Shown here: in pieces, positions 34,792-42,637 of the stretch
Layout: every line of letters begins with the position of its first letter
How positions within the stretch are numbered: position 1 is the stretch's first letter
Assembly: GCF_032926325.1 (NCBI RefSeq)
Contig: NZ_CP136709.1
Span: 99,501 to 163,500, forward strand
Length of the DNA: 64,000 nt
Origin: Aestuariibaculum lutulentum
GTDB lineage: Bacteria > Bacteroidota > Bacteroidia > Flavobacteriales > Flavobacteriaceae
Direction of reading: 5' to 3'
The notes under the pieces: model-generated
The model's database searches: none
Told to the model about the DNA's origin: nothing
Seen by the model: the letters and a program-made list of their open reading frames with translations, nothing else
Position numbers and translations under genes: made by a program

Positions 34792-34822
34792 AAAAGTCCG
34801 ACTTAACCGTCGGACTTTTTTA
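34792..34822 (+). terminator. Intrinsic terminator 27 bp upstream of the MFS gene
   Basis: AAAAGTCCGAC (34792-34802), loop TTAACC, GTCGGACTTTT (34809-34819) and further T. No complete protein gene precedes it on the plus strand apart from the 25-codon ORF, so its likely role is regulatory. Confidence 0.85.
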
Positions 34823-34848
34823 TTTTTATAACTATTACCAACCATATA

Positions 34849-36069
34849 ATGAAAACACTTTTTAAAAACTACATAGATACTTTTCGAGGACTCTCGGAAG
34901 AAATATGGTGGCTGGCACTTATTACTTTTATAAACCGAGCCGGTACTATGGTTATTCCGTTTCTATCTCTTTACCTAAAAGAAGATTTACACTTTTCGGT
35001 AAGTCAGGTAGGGTGGATTATGAGTGCCTTTGGTTTGGGCTCGGTTGTTGGCTCTTGGATTGGGGGTAAACTAACCGACAAAATTGGTTACTACAAAGTT
35101 ATGGTTAGAAGTTTACTTGCTACAGGGGTTTTATTCGTTCTATTACAATTTCTAAATACATTCGTATCGATATGTGTTGGGATATTTATTGTTATGATGG
35201 TTGCCGATGCCTTTCGTCCAGCTATATTTGTGGCATTAAATGCCTATAGCAAACCCGAAAATAAAATCCGTTCATTAACATTAATTCGTTTGGCCATTAA
35301 TCTTGGATTTTCGGCAGGACCAGCTATTGGTGGTATGATTATCACAGGTCTTGGGTATTCCGGTTTATTCTGGGTAGATGGAATAACCTGTGCCATTGCT
35401 GCTCTTGTTATGGTTAAAGTTTTAAATCCTAAAAAAACCAAAGTACTAGACGAGATTAAAAACGACAATCCGGTTTCAGCTTATAAAGACCATGCCTTTT
35501 TGGTGTTCTTTATAGCAATGGTTCTATTTGGCATTGTATTCTTGCAATACTTTTCATCTATTACTATTTACTATAAAGATGTGCATCTGTTAAGTGAATT
35601 TGAAATCGGTTTGATTTTAGGCTTAAATGGTTTTGTTATTTTTATCTTTGAAATGCCTTTAATCAAATGGTTGGAAAATACAGCTTTTACCAAATTATGG
35701 TTGGTGTTTTTCGGAGCTGTTTTAACAGGAATCAGTTTTCTAATTTTAAACTTTACTTCCTGGACCGGCATTCTGGTTATTGGTATGTTACTGGTAACTT
35801 TTGGCGAAATGATTGCCTTTCCGTTTTCTAATGCCTTTGCCATAGAACGTGCCAAAAAAGGAAATCAGGGTGAATACATGGCGTTATATTCCATATCATT
35901 TTCAGTGGCGCATATTTTTGGTCATAATGCAGGATTGCAGCTAACGGCAGGTTTAGGATTTGAAATTACATGGTATATTATTGCAGGTTTAGCCCTAATA
36001 TGTGCCTTGATATTATTTAGTTTAAACAGAAGATTAAATAATTTAAAAAGATACAAAACCGTAAATTGA
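34849..36069 (+). CDS. MFS transporter (drug/H+ antiporter-like)
   Basis: 406 aa, 12 predicted helices. MFS loop 2-3 motif is seen as GSWIGGKLTDKIGYYKVM, and the motif in helix 5 as NLGFSAGPAIGGMII, which resembles motif C (G-x8-G-P-x-x-G-G) of drug/H+ antiporters. This points to efflux rather than uptake. Preceded by the attenuator leader and followed by the YpdA-like and VOC genes on the same strand. A drug-export role would fit the attenuator (inference). Confidence 0.88.
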   Translation: MKTLFKNYIDTFRGLSEEIWWLALITFINRAGTMVIPFLSLYLKEDLHFSVSQVGWIMSAFGLGSVVGSWIGGKLTDKIGYYKVMVRSLLATGVLFVLLQFLNTFVSICVGIFIVMMVADAFRPAIFVALNAYSKPENKIRSLTLIRLAINLGFSAGPAIGGMIITGLGYSGLFWVDGITCAIAALVMVKVLNPKKTKVLDEIKNDNPVSAYKDHAFLVFFIAMVLFGIVFLQYFSSITIYYKDVHLLSEFEIGLILGLNGFVIFIFEMPLIKWLENTAFTKLWLVFFGAVLTGISFLILNFTSWTGILVIGMLLVTFGEMIAFPFSNAFAIERAKKGNQGEYMALYSISFSVAHIFGHNAGLQLTAGLGFEITWYIIAGLALICALILFSLNRRLNNLKRYKTVN

Positions 36070-36131
36070 AACAAATTATTAAGACCTAATTGTTTAAATA
36101 AGCAATATGGTTGATAATTTTAATAAATGAG

Positions 36132-37112
36132 ATGAGAAATACTTTTGATGTTTTAATAATTGGCGCAGGACCTATTGGTATTAACTGCGCCTTAGAATGT
36201 AAAAAAAGAGGATGGAATTATGTTGTGATTGAAAAAGGAGCTTTAACCAATTCACTTTTCAACTATCCTAAAAACATGACCTTCTTCTCAACATCTGAAA
36301 AATTAGAAATTGATGAGATTCCATTTATTAGTAACAACCCGAAACCTAATCGTGATGAAGCTTTAGAGTACTATCGACGGGTCGTGACTTCCAATAAACT
36401 TAACATACATTTATATGAAACTGTAAAGCATATTGAAAAAGAAAAGGAAATATTTAAAGTAACGACATCAAAAACTGAATATTTAGCTAAAAAAGTCATC
36501 ATCTCAACAGGGTTTTACGACATCCCAAAACTTATTAATGTACCTGGTGAAGATTTACCAAAAGTGACACATTATTACAAGGAAGCACACAACTATTCCT
36601 TACAAAAAGTAATTGTTGTTGGCGCCAGTAATTCATCGGTTGATGCGGCATTGGAAATTTGGCGTAAAGGCGGTGATGTAACCATGGTAGTTCGAGGTGA
36701 AACCATCGGCGAACGTGTAAAATACTGGGTACGCCCCGATATTATAAATCGTATTAATGAAGGTAGCATTAAAGCCTATTTTAATTCTGAAATCACGAAA
36801 ATAGACTCCGAAACCGTAGAGATTAAAACTCCTAAAGGCAATTTGACTTTAGAAAACGATTATGTTGTAGCGCTTACAGGTTATTTACCCGATTTTAATT
36901 TTTTAAAACAAAGTCATATTGCATTGTCTGATGATGGCAGAAACATTCCAAACTACAACCCTGAAACTATGGAGTCAAACATTGAAGGCTTGTATTTAGC
37001 GGGTGTTATTTGCGGTGGTAATGAAACACATAAGTGGTTTATTGAAAATTCACGAATTCATGCGAAACTCATTGCTGAACATATTGAAAGTTTAAATGAA
37101 AGTACAGAATAA
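36132..37112 (+). CDS. YpdA-like FAD-dependent (bacillithiol) disulfide reductase
   Basis: 326 aa from the ATG at 36132 (a TTG seven codons upstream is less likely). FAD-binding GAGPIG at residues 11-16 and a second dinucleotide motif VVVGASNSSVDAA around residue 165. NYPKNMTFFSTSEKLEI and ETHKWFIENSRIHA are typical of YpdA. YpdA reduces bacillithiol disulfide with NADPH; many Bacteroidota make bacillithiol, but no biosynthetic gene is in the window. No C-x2-C redox pair, as in YpdA. The stop overlaps the next start by one base (TAATG). Confidence 0.85.
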   Translation: MRNTFDVLIIGAGPIGINCALECKKRGWNYVVIEKGALTNSLFNYPKNMTFFSTSEKLEIDEIPFISNNPKPNRDEALEYYRRVVTSNKLNIHLYETVKHIEKEKEIFKVTTSKTEYLAKKVIISTGFYDIPKLINVPGEDLPKVTHYYKEAHNYSLQKVIVVGASNSSVDAALEIWRKGGDVTMVVRGETIGERVKYWVRPDIINRINEGSIKAYFNSEITKIDSETVEIKTPKGNLTLENDYVVALTGYLPDFNFLKQSHIALSDDGRNIPNYNPETMESNIEGLYLAGVICGGNETHKWFIENSRIHAKLIAEHIESLNESTE

Positions 37113-37489
37113 TGAACCTTAATCAAGTTACTATTCCTTCTGTTGATGTCGAAAAGGCAACAAAATTCTATGAAACATTAGGACTCAAACTTATTGTAGA
37201 TTCTATTCCAAGATATGTTCGATTTGAATGTCCTGACGGAAACAGTACATTCTCAATTCATCAGGTTGAAGCTCTACCAAAAGAACTAAGAGCAACTATC
37301 TATTTCGAAGTTGATAATGTGGATCAAACGGTTTTAACCTTACAGCAAAAGGGCATTGCTTTCGAGAGTTTTCCTGAAGATAAACCCTGGTTATGGCGTG
37401 AAGCTCATTTAAATGATTTAGACGGTAATCCTATTATTATATATCACGCAGGTAAGAACCGAAAAAATCCGCCGTGGCGGATTTCTTAA
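37112..37489 (+). CDS. VOC (glyoxalase/bleomycin-resistance) superfamily protein
   Basis: 125 aa, two beta-alpha-beta-beta-beta units. Opening QVTIPSVDVEKATKFYETLGLKL and closing AHLNDLDGNPIIIYHAGKNR with the Glu/His metal positions are typical of VOC proteins. Such proteins bind drugs, thiol adducts or dioxygenase substrates. Translationally coupled to the YpdA-like gene, which suggests a shared role in thiol or xenobiotic chemistry. The last codons (KNPPWRIS) contain the terminator hairpin of the convergent gene. Confidence 0.85.
   Translation: MNLNQVTIPSVDVEKATKFYETLGLKLIVDSIPRYVRFECPDGNSTFSIHQVEALPKELRATIYFEVDNVDQTVLTLQQKGIAFESFPEDKPWLWREAHLNDLDGNPIIIYHAGKNRKNPPWRIS
37465..37484 (-). terminator. 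lrp-like gene terminator inside the VOC coding region
   Basis: AAATCCGCC (37465-37473) and GGCGGATTT (37476-37484) form a 9-bp perfect stem. On the minus strand it is followed by TTTTTTCGG, 10 bp after the stop of the Lrp-like gene. It is fully within the last codons of the VOC gene. Confidence 0.8.
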
Positions 37490-37493
37490 CCTA

Positions 37494-37937
37494 TTATTTT
37501 AGGGGTTTTATTTCCTTAAATCGTGTAACGTGCGACAACACGATTTGAGTTTTTGTTTCTCCGTAAATAATCAATTGATCTATAAAAGTTTCCAAATGCT
37601 TCTGGTTTTTAAGCACCACTTCCATTACAATGTTTTCGTTTCCTGTAATGCGGTAACAGTTTAAAACCTCATCGTAAGTTTTTACTTTTTCTAAAAAAGG
37701 TTTCAGCTTTCCTATAAAAGCACGCAAGGTTATTATGGCTTTTAATTGATATCCCATATCTAATGGAGACACTACAGTTTTATATCCTAAAATAATTCCG
37801 GCATCTTCCATCTTCTTAATACGCTCGGAAACCGCTGGTGAACTTATTCCCACCTGACGCCCAATTTCGGCATTAGACTGCCTTGCATTCTGCTGTAAAC
37901 ACTTCAAAATCTTCCAGTTAAGCGCATCTAAAACCAT
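37494..37937 (-). CDS. Lrp/AsnC-family transcriptional regulator
   Basis: 147 aa. N-terminal winged helix-turn-helix (residues ~5-60: LNWKILKCLQQNARQSNAEIGRQVGISSPAVSERIKKMEDAGII) and the C-terminal RAM/ligand-binding domain with the GNENIVMEVV motif. It responds to amino acids and often represses its own gene. An inverted repeat just upstream, in the divergent region with the 131-aa protein gene, is a likely operator. Confidence 0.93.
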   Translation of the reverse strand: MVLDALNWKILKCLQQNARQSNAEIGRQVGISSPAVSERIKKMEDAGIILGYKTVVSPLDMGYQLKAIITLRAFIGKLKPFLEKVKTYDEVLNCYRITGNENIVMEVVLKNQKHLETFIDQLIIYGETKTQIVLSHVTRFKEIKPLK

Positions 37938-37965
37938 TTTTAAGATAAATTAGATTAAAAAATTA

Positions 37966-38002
37966 AATATTAAAGTAAATATACGATTTTACTTTAAATA
38001 TT
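37966..38002. promoter_or_regulatory. Inverted-repeat operator candidate between the lrp-like gene and the 131-aa gene
   Basis: AATATTAAAGTAAAT (37966-37980) and ATTTTACTTTAAATATT (37986-38002) are inverted copies apart from small insertions. The site lies 28 bp before the regulator's start and 25 bp before the -7 box of the divergent gene. Lrp-family proteins bind such AT-rich dyads. Confidence 0.55.
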
Positions 38003-38027
38003 AAAGATGAATATGAAATCTTGTCTG

Positions 38028-38035
38028 TAATTTTG
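38028..38035 (+). promoter_or_regulatory. -7 box (TAATTTTG) of the 131-aa gene
   Basis: Exact TAnnTTTG match 26 bp before the ATG at 38062. Confidence 0.45.
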
Positions 38036-38061
38036 ATAAAAACGCTAAAGAGAAAAAGATC

Positions 38062-38457
38062 ATGTCATACAATACCCCACAAAACCTATCGGAATTACCG
38101 ATTTATAAAAAAGCGATAGAAATTTTCGCACTATCGCAAAGCATATCATCGTACTTAAATCACGATTTATCAGAGCTTAAACCTGATGGTTCTGAAGATA
38201 GTAATATCTATTTTTCTGGTGATATTGTTCAGCAATCTATATCATTAGCTCCAGAAATTGCCTGTGTAGAATTAGAGCGTTACACCGATAAAAGACATAA
38301 ACACATTGCTACTTTAAAACGCTTAACAAACAAATTATACCGAAACTCTTACCGTTTAGAGAAATCTAATAGCAACGGAAAAGACTTTTTACCTATTTTA
38401 CGTAGTGAGTTGAAAAAATTCAAACAACTTCAACGTACCTGGTTATTAACTTTATAG
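38062..38457 (+). CDS. Hypothetical helical protein, possible Lrp target
   Basis: 131 aa, no signal peptide, predicted all-helical. The layout (LPIYKKAIEIFALSQSISSYL, then helices with conserved-looking ERYTDKRHKHIATLKRLTNKLYRNSYRLEKS and a final LKKFKQLQRTWLLTL) resembles flavobacterial proteins distantly like the four-helix-bundle (23S rRNA intervening-sequence) family, but I cannot confirm that. It is divergent from the Lrp-like regulator and shares its operator candidate, so it may be regulated by it. Confidence 0.6.
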   Translation: MSYNTPQNLSELPIYKKAIEIFALSQSISSYLNHDLSELKPDGSEDSNIYFSGDIVQQSISLAPEIACVELERYTDKRHKHIATLKRLTNKLYRNSYRLEKSNSNGKDFLPILRSELKKFKQLQRTWLLTL

Positions 38458-38516
38458 CCTAAAACATTTTTTCTCTTTTCTTTCATTTAATACATCCCAA
38501 TTCATAAAAATAAAAA

Positions 38517-38557
38517 GCAGAATTAATATGAGCTCTTATAGCTCATATTAATTCTGC
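38517..38557 (-). terminator. Very stable terminator (18-bp perfect stem)
   Basis: GCAGAATTAATATGAGCT (38517-38534) is the exact reverse complement of 38540-38557, with a 5-nt loop. On the minus strand it is followed by TTTTTATTTTTATG. It must end a minus-strand transcript starting to its right, which supports the small ORF at 38704-38835. It could also stop plus-strand read-through from the 131-aa gene. Confidence 0.8.
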
Positions 38558-38703
38558 CTTCCTAGCAGTTTCTATAAACTGCTTTAAAGTTCTTCTTTGA
38601 GGCCGTTATAGCATGTTTTATCTATTTTCATTTTAGAATGTTGCCTCCCCTTACATAATAATAAAAGTAATGTTCTCCGTATAAATCTTCTTTTTAAATA
38701 AAT

Positions 38704-38835
38704 TTAACTTGCTTTATCTAAATTCACTATGTAACTATCGATTTCATAGTATTTCTCCGATTTAATAACGTTTAATAGCCAGTCGATGTGATTCTCAGAC
38801 CTTCTGTTAAAATTGTAATTTAAAGTTGCTTCCAT
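38704..38835 (-). CDS. Small hypothetical protein, 43 aa
   Basis: ATG at 38835 to TAA at 38704-38706. The peptide begins MEATLNYNFNRRSENHID, continues WLLNVIKSEKYYEIDSYIV and ends NLDKAS; it has normal globular composition. An in-frame ATG at 38859 would add eight residues. The stop is followed in the same frame by 39 more sense codons, so a nonsense mutation or read-through is conceivable. Followed by two hairpins and a strong terminator on the same strand. No family recognised. Confidence 0.45.
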   Translation of the reverse strand: MEATLNYNFNRRSENHIDWLLNVIKSEKYYEIDSYIVNLDKAS

Positions 38836-39010
38836 AATAATGTATTTTAAATTGAACATATTATTGACTTTTAGAGAACATTCAAGATACCCAAGAAAAC
38901 CACTGAAACATAAATTACTAGTTAACCTGCTTATTTAATTCTTTGATTTGAAACATTTTACAAAAATCACCGATAAACTACACCCTTATTTATCAACTAA
39001 TTAGCATAAA

Positions 39011-39038
39011 AAAATCCTGAACTCACGTTCAGGATTTT
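39011..39038 (-). terminator. icmF terminator
   Basis: AAAATCCTGAAC (39011-39022), loop TCAC, GTTCAGGATTTT (39027-39038): 12-bp perfect stem 24 bp after the icmF stop, with a U-tract on either strand. Confidence 0.85.
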
Positions 39039-39061
39039 TAATTTATTAGAAAAACTATCGG

Positions 39062-42000
39062 TTACATGTTTCTGCGATACTGTCCGCCAACTTCAAACAA
39101 CGCATCGGTAATTTGACCTAAAGAACATACTTTAGTGGCTTCCATTAATACTTCAAAAACATTACGATTTTGGATAGCCGCTTCCTGAACCTTAGCTAAA
39201 ACAGTTTCAATTCTACCCTCATAGGTTTTATGAAGATTTTCTAAAGTTTTTATCTGGAACTGTTTTTCTTCCTCTGTAGCTCGAATCACCTCTTTTGGCT
39301 GAATGGTTGGAGATCCTTTACTACTTAAGAAGGTATTCACACCTATAATTGGGAATTCACCATTATGCTTCAATGTTTCGTAATACAAGCTTTCTTCTTG
39401 AATTTTACTCCTTTGATACATGGTTTCCATAGCACCTAAAACGCCTCCACGTTCTGTTATTCTATCGAACTCAGTTAAAACAGCTTCTTCTACTAAATCG
39501 GTTAATTCTTCAATAATAAATGAACCTTGAATCGGGTTTTCATTTCTCGCCAATCCTAATTCTTTATTAATAATTAACTGAATGGCCATAGCACGACGTA
39601 CAGATTCTTCGGTTGGCGTTGTAATCGCTTCATCATACGCATTGGTGTGCAACGAGTTACAGTTATCGTAGATGGCATATAACGCCTGAAGCGTGGTACG
39701 AATATCGTTAAAGTCGATTTCCTGAGCATGTAAACTTCTTCCAGAAGTTTGAATGTGGTATTTCAACATTTGTGCTCTTGAGTTGGCACCATACTTTTGT
39801 TTTAAAGCTTTAGCCCAGATTCTACGAGCAACACGACCGATAACCGCATATTCCGGATCGATACCATTCGAGAAGAAAAATGATAAGTTTGGGCCGAACT
39901 TATTAATATCCATTCCTCTTGACAAATAGTATTCTACGTAGGTAAATCCGTTTGATAAGGTTAATGCCAACTGCGTAATTGGGTTTGCTCCTGCCTCTGC
40001 AATATGATAACCAGAAATAGACACCGAATAAAAATTACGAACGTTATTATCAATGAAATACTCCTGAACATCGCCCATTAATCTCAGAGCAAACTCCGTT
40101 GAAAATATGCAGGTATTCTGTGCCTGATCTTCTTTTAATATATCAGCTTGCACCGTTCCTCTAACCTGAGCAATGGTTTCCGTTTTAATTCTATTATAAA
40201 CGTCTTCCGGCAATACCTGATCTCCAGTAACACCTAACAACATTAAGCCTAAACCATCGTTTCCTTCAGGTAACTCTCCATTATATATAGGACGCTCGAC
40301 TCCTTTTTCTTTATAAATCGCTTCGATTTTATCTTCTACCACTTTTTCAAGACCTTGCTCCTTAATATATAACTCACATTGCTGATCGATAGCGGCATTC
40401 ATAAAAAAGCCTAACAACATAGGTGCAGGACCATTAATCGTCATACTCACCGAAGTCATGGCATCGGCTAAATTAAATCCGGAATACAGTTTTTTAGCAT
40501 CGTCTAAACAACAAATACTCACACCGGCATTACCAATTTTACCATAAATATCCGGGCGATAATCAGGGTCGTTACCATACAAAGTAACACTATCGAAAGC
40601 CGTTGACAAACGTTTTGCAGGCATACCTAAACTCACGTAATGGAAACGACGATTGGTACGCTCTGGACCTCCTTCTCCGGCAAACATACGCGTAGGATCT
40701 TCGCCTGTGCGCTTAAACGGATACAATCCTGAAGTATACGGAAATTCTCCTGGCACATTTTCCTGTAAAGTCCATCGAAGAATATCTCCCCAAGCCTGAT
40801 ATTTTGGCAGAGCTACCTTTGGTATTTGCGTATGCGATAAAGATTCGGTGTGGGTTTCTATTTTAATTTCCTTATCACGTACTTTAAATGAATAAATCGG
40901 GTTTTTATACTTTTCAACTTTCTCACTCCAACCTGTGATGACTTCCCAGTTGTATGGATCGAGATTCATTTTTACTCTATCAAATTCAGCAATTAATAGT
41001 TTTACAAAAGCTGAATTATTTTCAGTTATAGGTAAAGCTTCAAAATCAATTCCTGTTTTATCCAATTCCGGGACTGCTCCAACTACAGATTCAATGGTTT
41101 TATAAATACCGTATAACTTTTGAGCTACTTCAACCTGTTCAACAGCCGTTTTATCATAAGCCCGATTGGTTTCAGCAATCTCCGATAAATAACGCGTTCT
41201 ACTTGGTGGAATGACAAAAATCTTCTCGCTCATTTCTTTTGAAATTTCAAAAGTAGACTGTAAATCGACTCCGGATTTTTCAGCAATCTTATCCATCACC
41301 GCTTTATAAAGCGAATTCATTCCCGGATCGTTAAACTGCGAAGCAATGGTTCCGAAAACCGGTAAATCGTCCTGATTCACTTCCCACAATTCGTGGTTAC
41401 GCATGTACTGCTTTTTCACATCGCGTAAGGCATCTAAAGCACCGCGTTTATCGAATTTATTAATGGCTACCAAATCGGCGAAATCCAACATATCAATTTT
41501 CTCCAGTTGTGTAGCGGCTCCAAATTCAGGAGTCATCACATATAAAGATACATTGCTATGCTCTATAATTTCGGTATCAGATTGCCCGATTCCTGAAGTT
41601 TCTAAAATAATTAAATCGTAGTGAGCTGCCTTTAAAACTTCAATCGCTTCATTTACATGTTTCGATAATGCCAGATTCGATTGACGGGTTGCCAAACTAC
41701 GCATATAAACTCTCGGATTATTAATGGCATTCATTCGAATACGATCGCCCAAAAGTGCGCCTCCCGTTTTACGTTTAGAAGGATCTACTGAAATGATTCC
41801 AATGGTTTTTTCCGGAAAATCGATTAAAAATCTGCGAACCAATTCATCAACCAACGACGACTTTCCTGCGCCTCCCGTTCCAGTAATTCCAAGAACTGGA
41901 ATATTTGAAGTTTTATTTTTATCGTGAATTGTTTCTAAAGTTTCCTTTGCTACTTCCGGAAAGTTTTCAGCCGATGAAATAACACGAGCAATCGATTTTG

Positions 42001-42484
42001 AATTCTTTGTTTCCAAATCATTAACTTCTCCATTTAATGAATCGCCAACTGCAAAATCAGATTGTTCAACCAAATCGTTAATCATACCCTGTAATCCTAA
42101 CTCCCTACCATCGTCAGGTGAATAAATACGAGTAATACCATAATCCATCAACTCTTTAATTTCTTCCGGAAGAATAACGCCTCCACCGCCACCAAATATC
42201 TTGATATGCGATGCTCCTTTTTCCTTTAACAAATCGTACATGTATTTAAAATACTCGTTGTGTCCTCCTTGATATGAGGTCATAGCGATGGCGTTGGCAT
42301 CTTCCTGAATGGCGGTATTTACTACTTCTTCAACACTTCTATCGTGTCCAAGATGAATCACTTCTACACCGGTAGATTGTATGATACGGCGCATAATATT
42401 AATAGCTGCATCGTGACCATCGAATAACGAGGCAGCGGTAACAATTCTTACTTTATGTTTTGGCTTATAAGGAGCTGTATGCAT
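39062..42484 (-). CDS. icmF: Fused isobutyryl-CoA mutase (IcmF)
   Basis: 1140 aa. Domain order is diagnostic: N-terminal B12-binding domain (residues ~8-145; DGHDAAINIMRRI gives the cobalt-binding His), a MeaB-like GTPase chaperone (about 175-420; Walker A GITGTGGAGKSS, IISVDPSKRKTGGALLGDRIRM) and a C-terminal acyl-CoA mutase TIM barrel (about 560-1130; RTGEDPTRMFAGEGGPERTN, RSLHAQEIDFNDI). It interconverts isobutyryl-CoA and n-butyryl-CoA (some homologues act on pivalyl-CoA) by an adenosylcobalamin radical, with self-repair by the GTPase domain. Monocistronic. Confidence 0.95.
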   Translation of the reverse strand: MHTAPYKPKHKVRIVTAASLFDGHDAAINIMRRIIQSTGVEVIHLGHDRSVEEVVNTAIQEDANAIAMTSYQGGHNEYFKYMYDLLKEKGASHIKIFGGGGGVILPEEIKELMDYGITRIYSPDDGRELGLQGMINDLVEQSDFAVGDSLNGEVNDLETKNSKSIARVISSAENFPEVAKETLETIHDKNKTSNIPVLGITGTGGAGKSSLVDELVRRFLIDFPEKTIGIISVDPSKRKTGGALLGDRIRMNAINNPRVYMRSLATRQSNLALSKHVNEAIEVLKAAHYDLIILETSGIGQSDTEIIEHSNVSLYVMTPEFGAATQLEKIDMLDFADLVAINKFDKRGALDALRDVKKQYMRNHELWEVNQDDLPVFGTIASQFNDPGMNSLYKAVMDKIAEKSGVDLQSTFEISKEMSEKIFVIPPSRTRYLSEIAETNRAYDKTAVEQVEVAQKLYGIYKTIESVVGAVPELDKTGIDFEALPITENNSAFVKLLIAEFDRVKMNLDPYNWEVITGWSEKVEKYKNPIYSFKVRDKEIKIETHTESLSHTQIPKVALPKYQAWGDILRWTLQENVPGEFPYTSGLYPFKRTGEDPTRMFAGEGGPERTNRRFHYVSLGMPAKRLSTAFDSVTLYGNDPDYRPDIYGKIGNAGVSICCLDDAKKLYSGFNLADAMTSVSMTINGPAPMLLGFFMNAAIDQQCELYIKEQGLEKVVEDKIEAIYKEKGVERPIYNGELPEGNDGLGLMLLGVTGDQVLPEDVYNRIKTETIAQVRGTVQADILKEDQAQNTCIFSTEFALRLMGDVQEYFIDNNVRNFYSVSISGYHIAEAGANPITQLALTLSNGFTYVEYYLSRGMDINKFGPNLSFFFSNGIDPEYAVIGRVARRIWAKALKQKYGANSRAQMLKYHIQTSGRSLHAQEIDFNDIRTTLQALYAIYDNCNSLHTNAYDEAITTPTEESVRRAMAIQLIINKELGLARNENPIQGSFIIEELTDLVEEAVLTEFDRITERGGVLGAMETMYQRSKIQEESLYYETLKHNGEFPIIGVNTFLSSKGSPTIQPKEVIRATEEEKQFQIKTLENLHKTYEGRIETVLAKVQEAAIQNRNVFEVLMEATKVCSLGQITDALFEVGGQYRRNM

Positions 42485-42522
42485 CTTTTCAGTATAATTA
42501 AATAAAACTATTATATATGTGT

Positions 42523-42530
42523 CAAATTTA
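42523..42530 (-). promoter_or_regulatory. -7 box (TAAATTTG) of icmF
   Basis: Exact TAnnTTTG match on the minus strand 38 bp before the ATG at 42484. No cobalamin riboswitch is visible in this short leader. Confidence 0.5.
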
Positions 42531-42637
42531 CGAAATATTCAAAAAAACCAACTATTTACAAGTGATTATCTAAATTTCACAATCTCACTTTCTAGTTATC
42601 TGATTTTTAGGTTAATTTGAGATACTTATATATGATT

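Larger units (their letters stand above)
34668..34822 (+). promoter_or_regulatory. Transcription attenuator / riboswitch-like leader of the MFS-ypdA-VOC operon
   Basis: About 155 nt between promoter and terminator. It can fold as a rod: P1 ATATGATCACAAT (34688-34700) with ATTGTGATGATAT (34752-34764), one mismatch; P2 AGCAA (34709-34713) with TTGCT (34743-34747); P3 ACCTC (34717-34721) with GAGGT (34733-34737). A competing pairing exists: GTCGGGCTT (34736-34744) is complementary over 9 bp (one G-U) to AAGTCCGAC (34794-34802), the 5' arm of the terminator. Forming it would break P2/P3 and the terminator at once. A 25-codon ORF runs through the rod. Known classes were considered (TPP, FMN, fluoride, ZTP, guanidine) and none fits. 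Confidence 0.6.
38458..39061. other. 604-bp region with a small minus-strand gene and strong hairpins
   Basis: No long ORF. It holds, from left to right, a very stable hairpin (38517-38557), a second hairpin AGCAGTTT/AAACTGCT (38564-38583), a 43-codon minus-strand ORF (38704-38835) and the IcmF terminator (39011-39038). Downstream of the 43-codon ORF the same frame stays open for 39 further codons to a stop at about 38587. Confidence 0.6.

Noticed and set aside
34668..34822. 6S RNA or a known riboswitch in the MFS leader
   Set aside because: The rod with a central bubble recalls 6S RNA, but it is too short (77 nt rod) and sits as a leader with an antiterminator. No conserved core of TPP, FMN, fluoride, ZTP, SAM, glycine or guanidine riboswitches was found.
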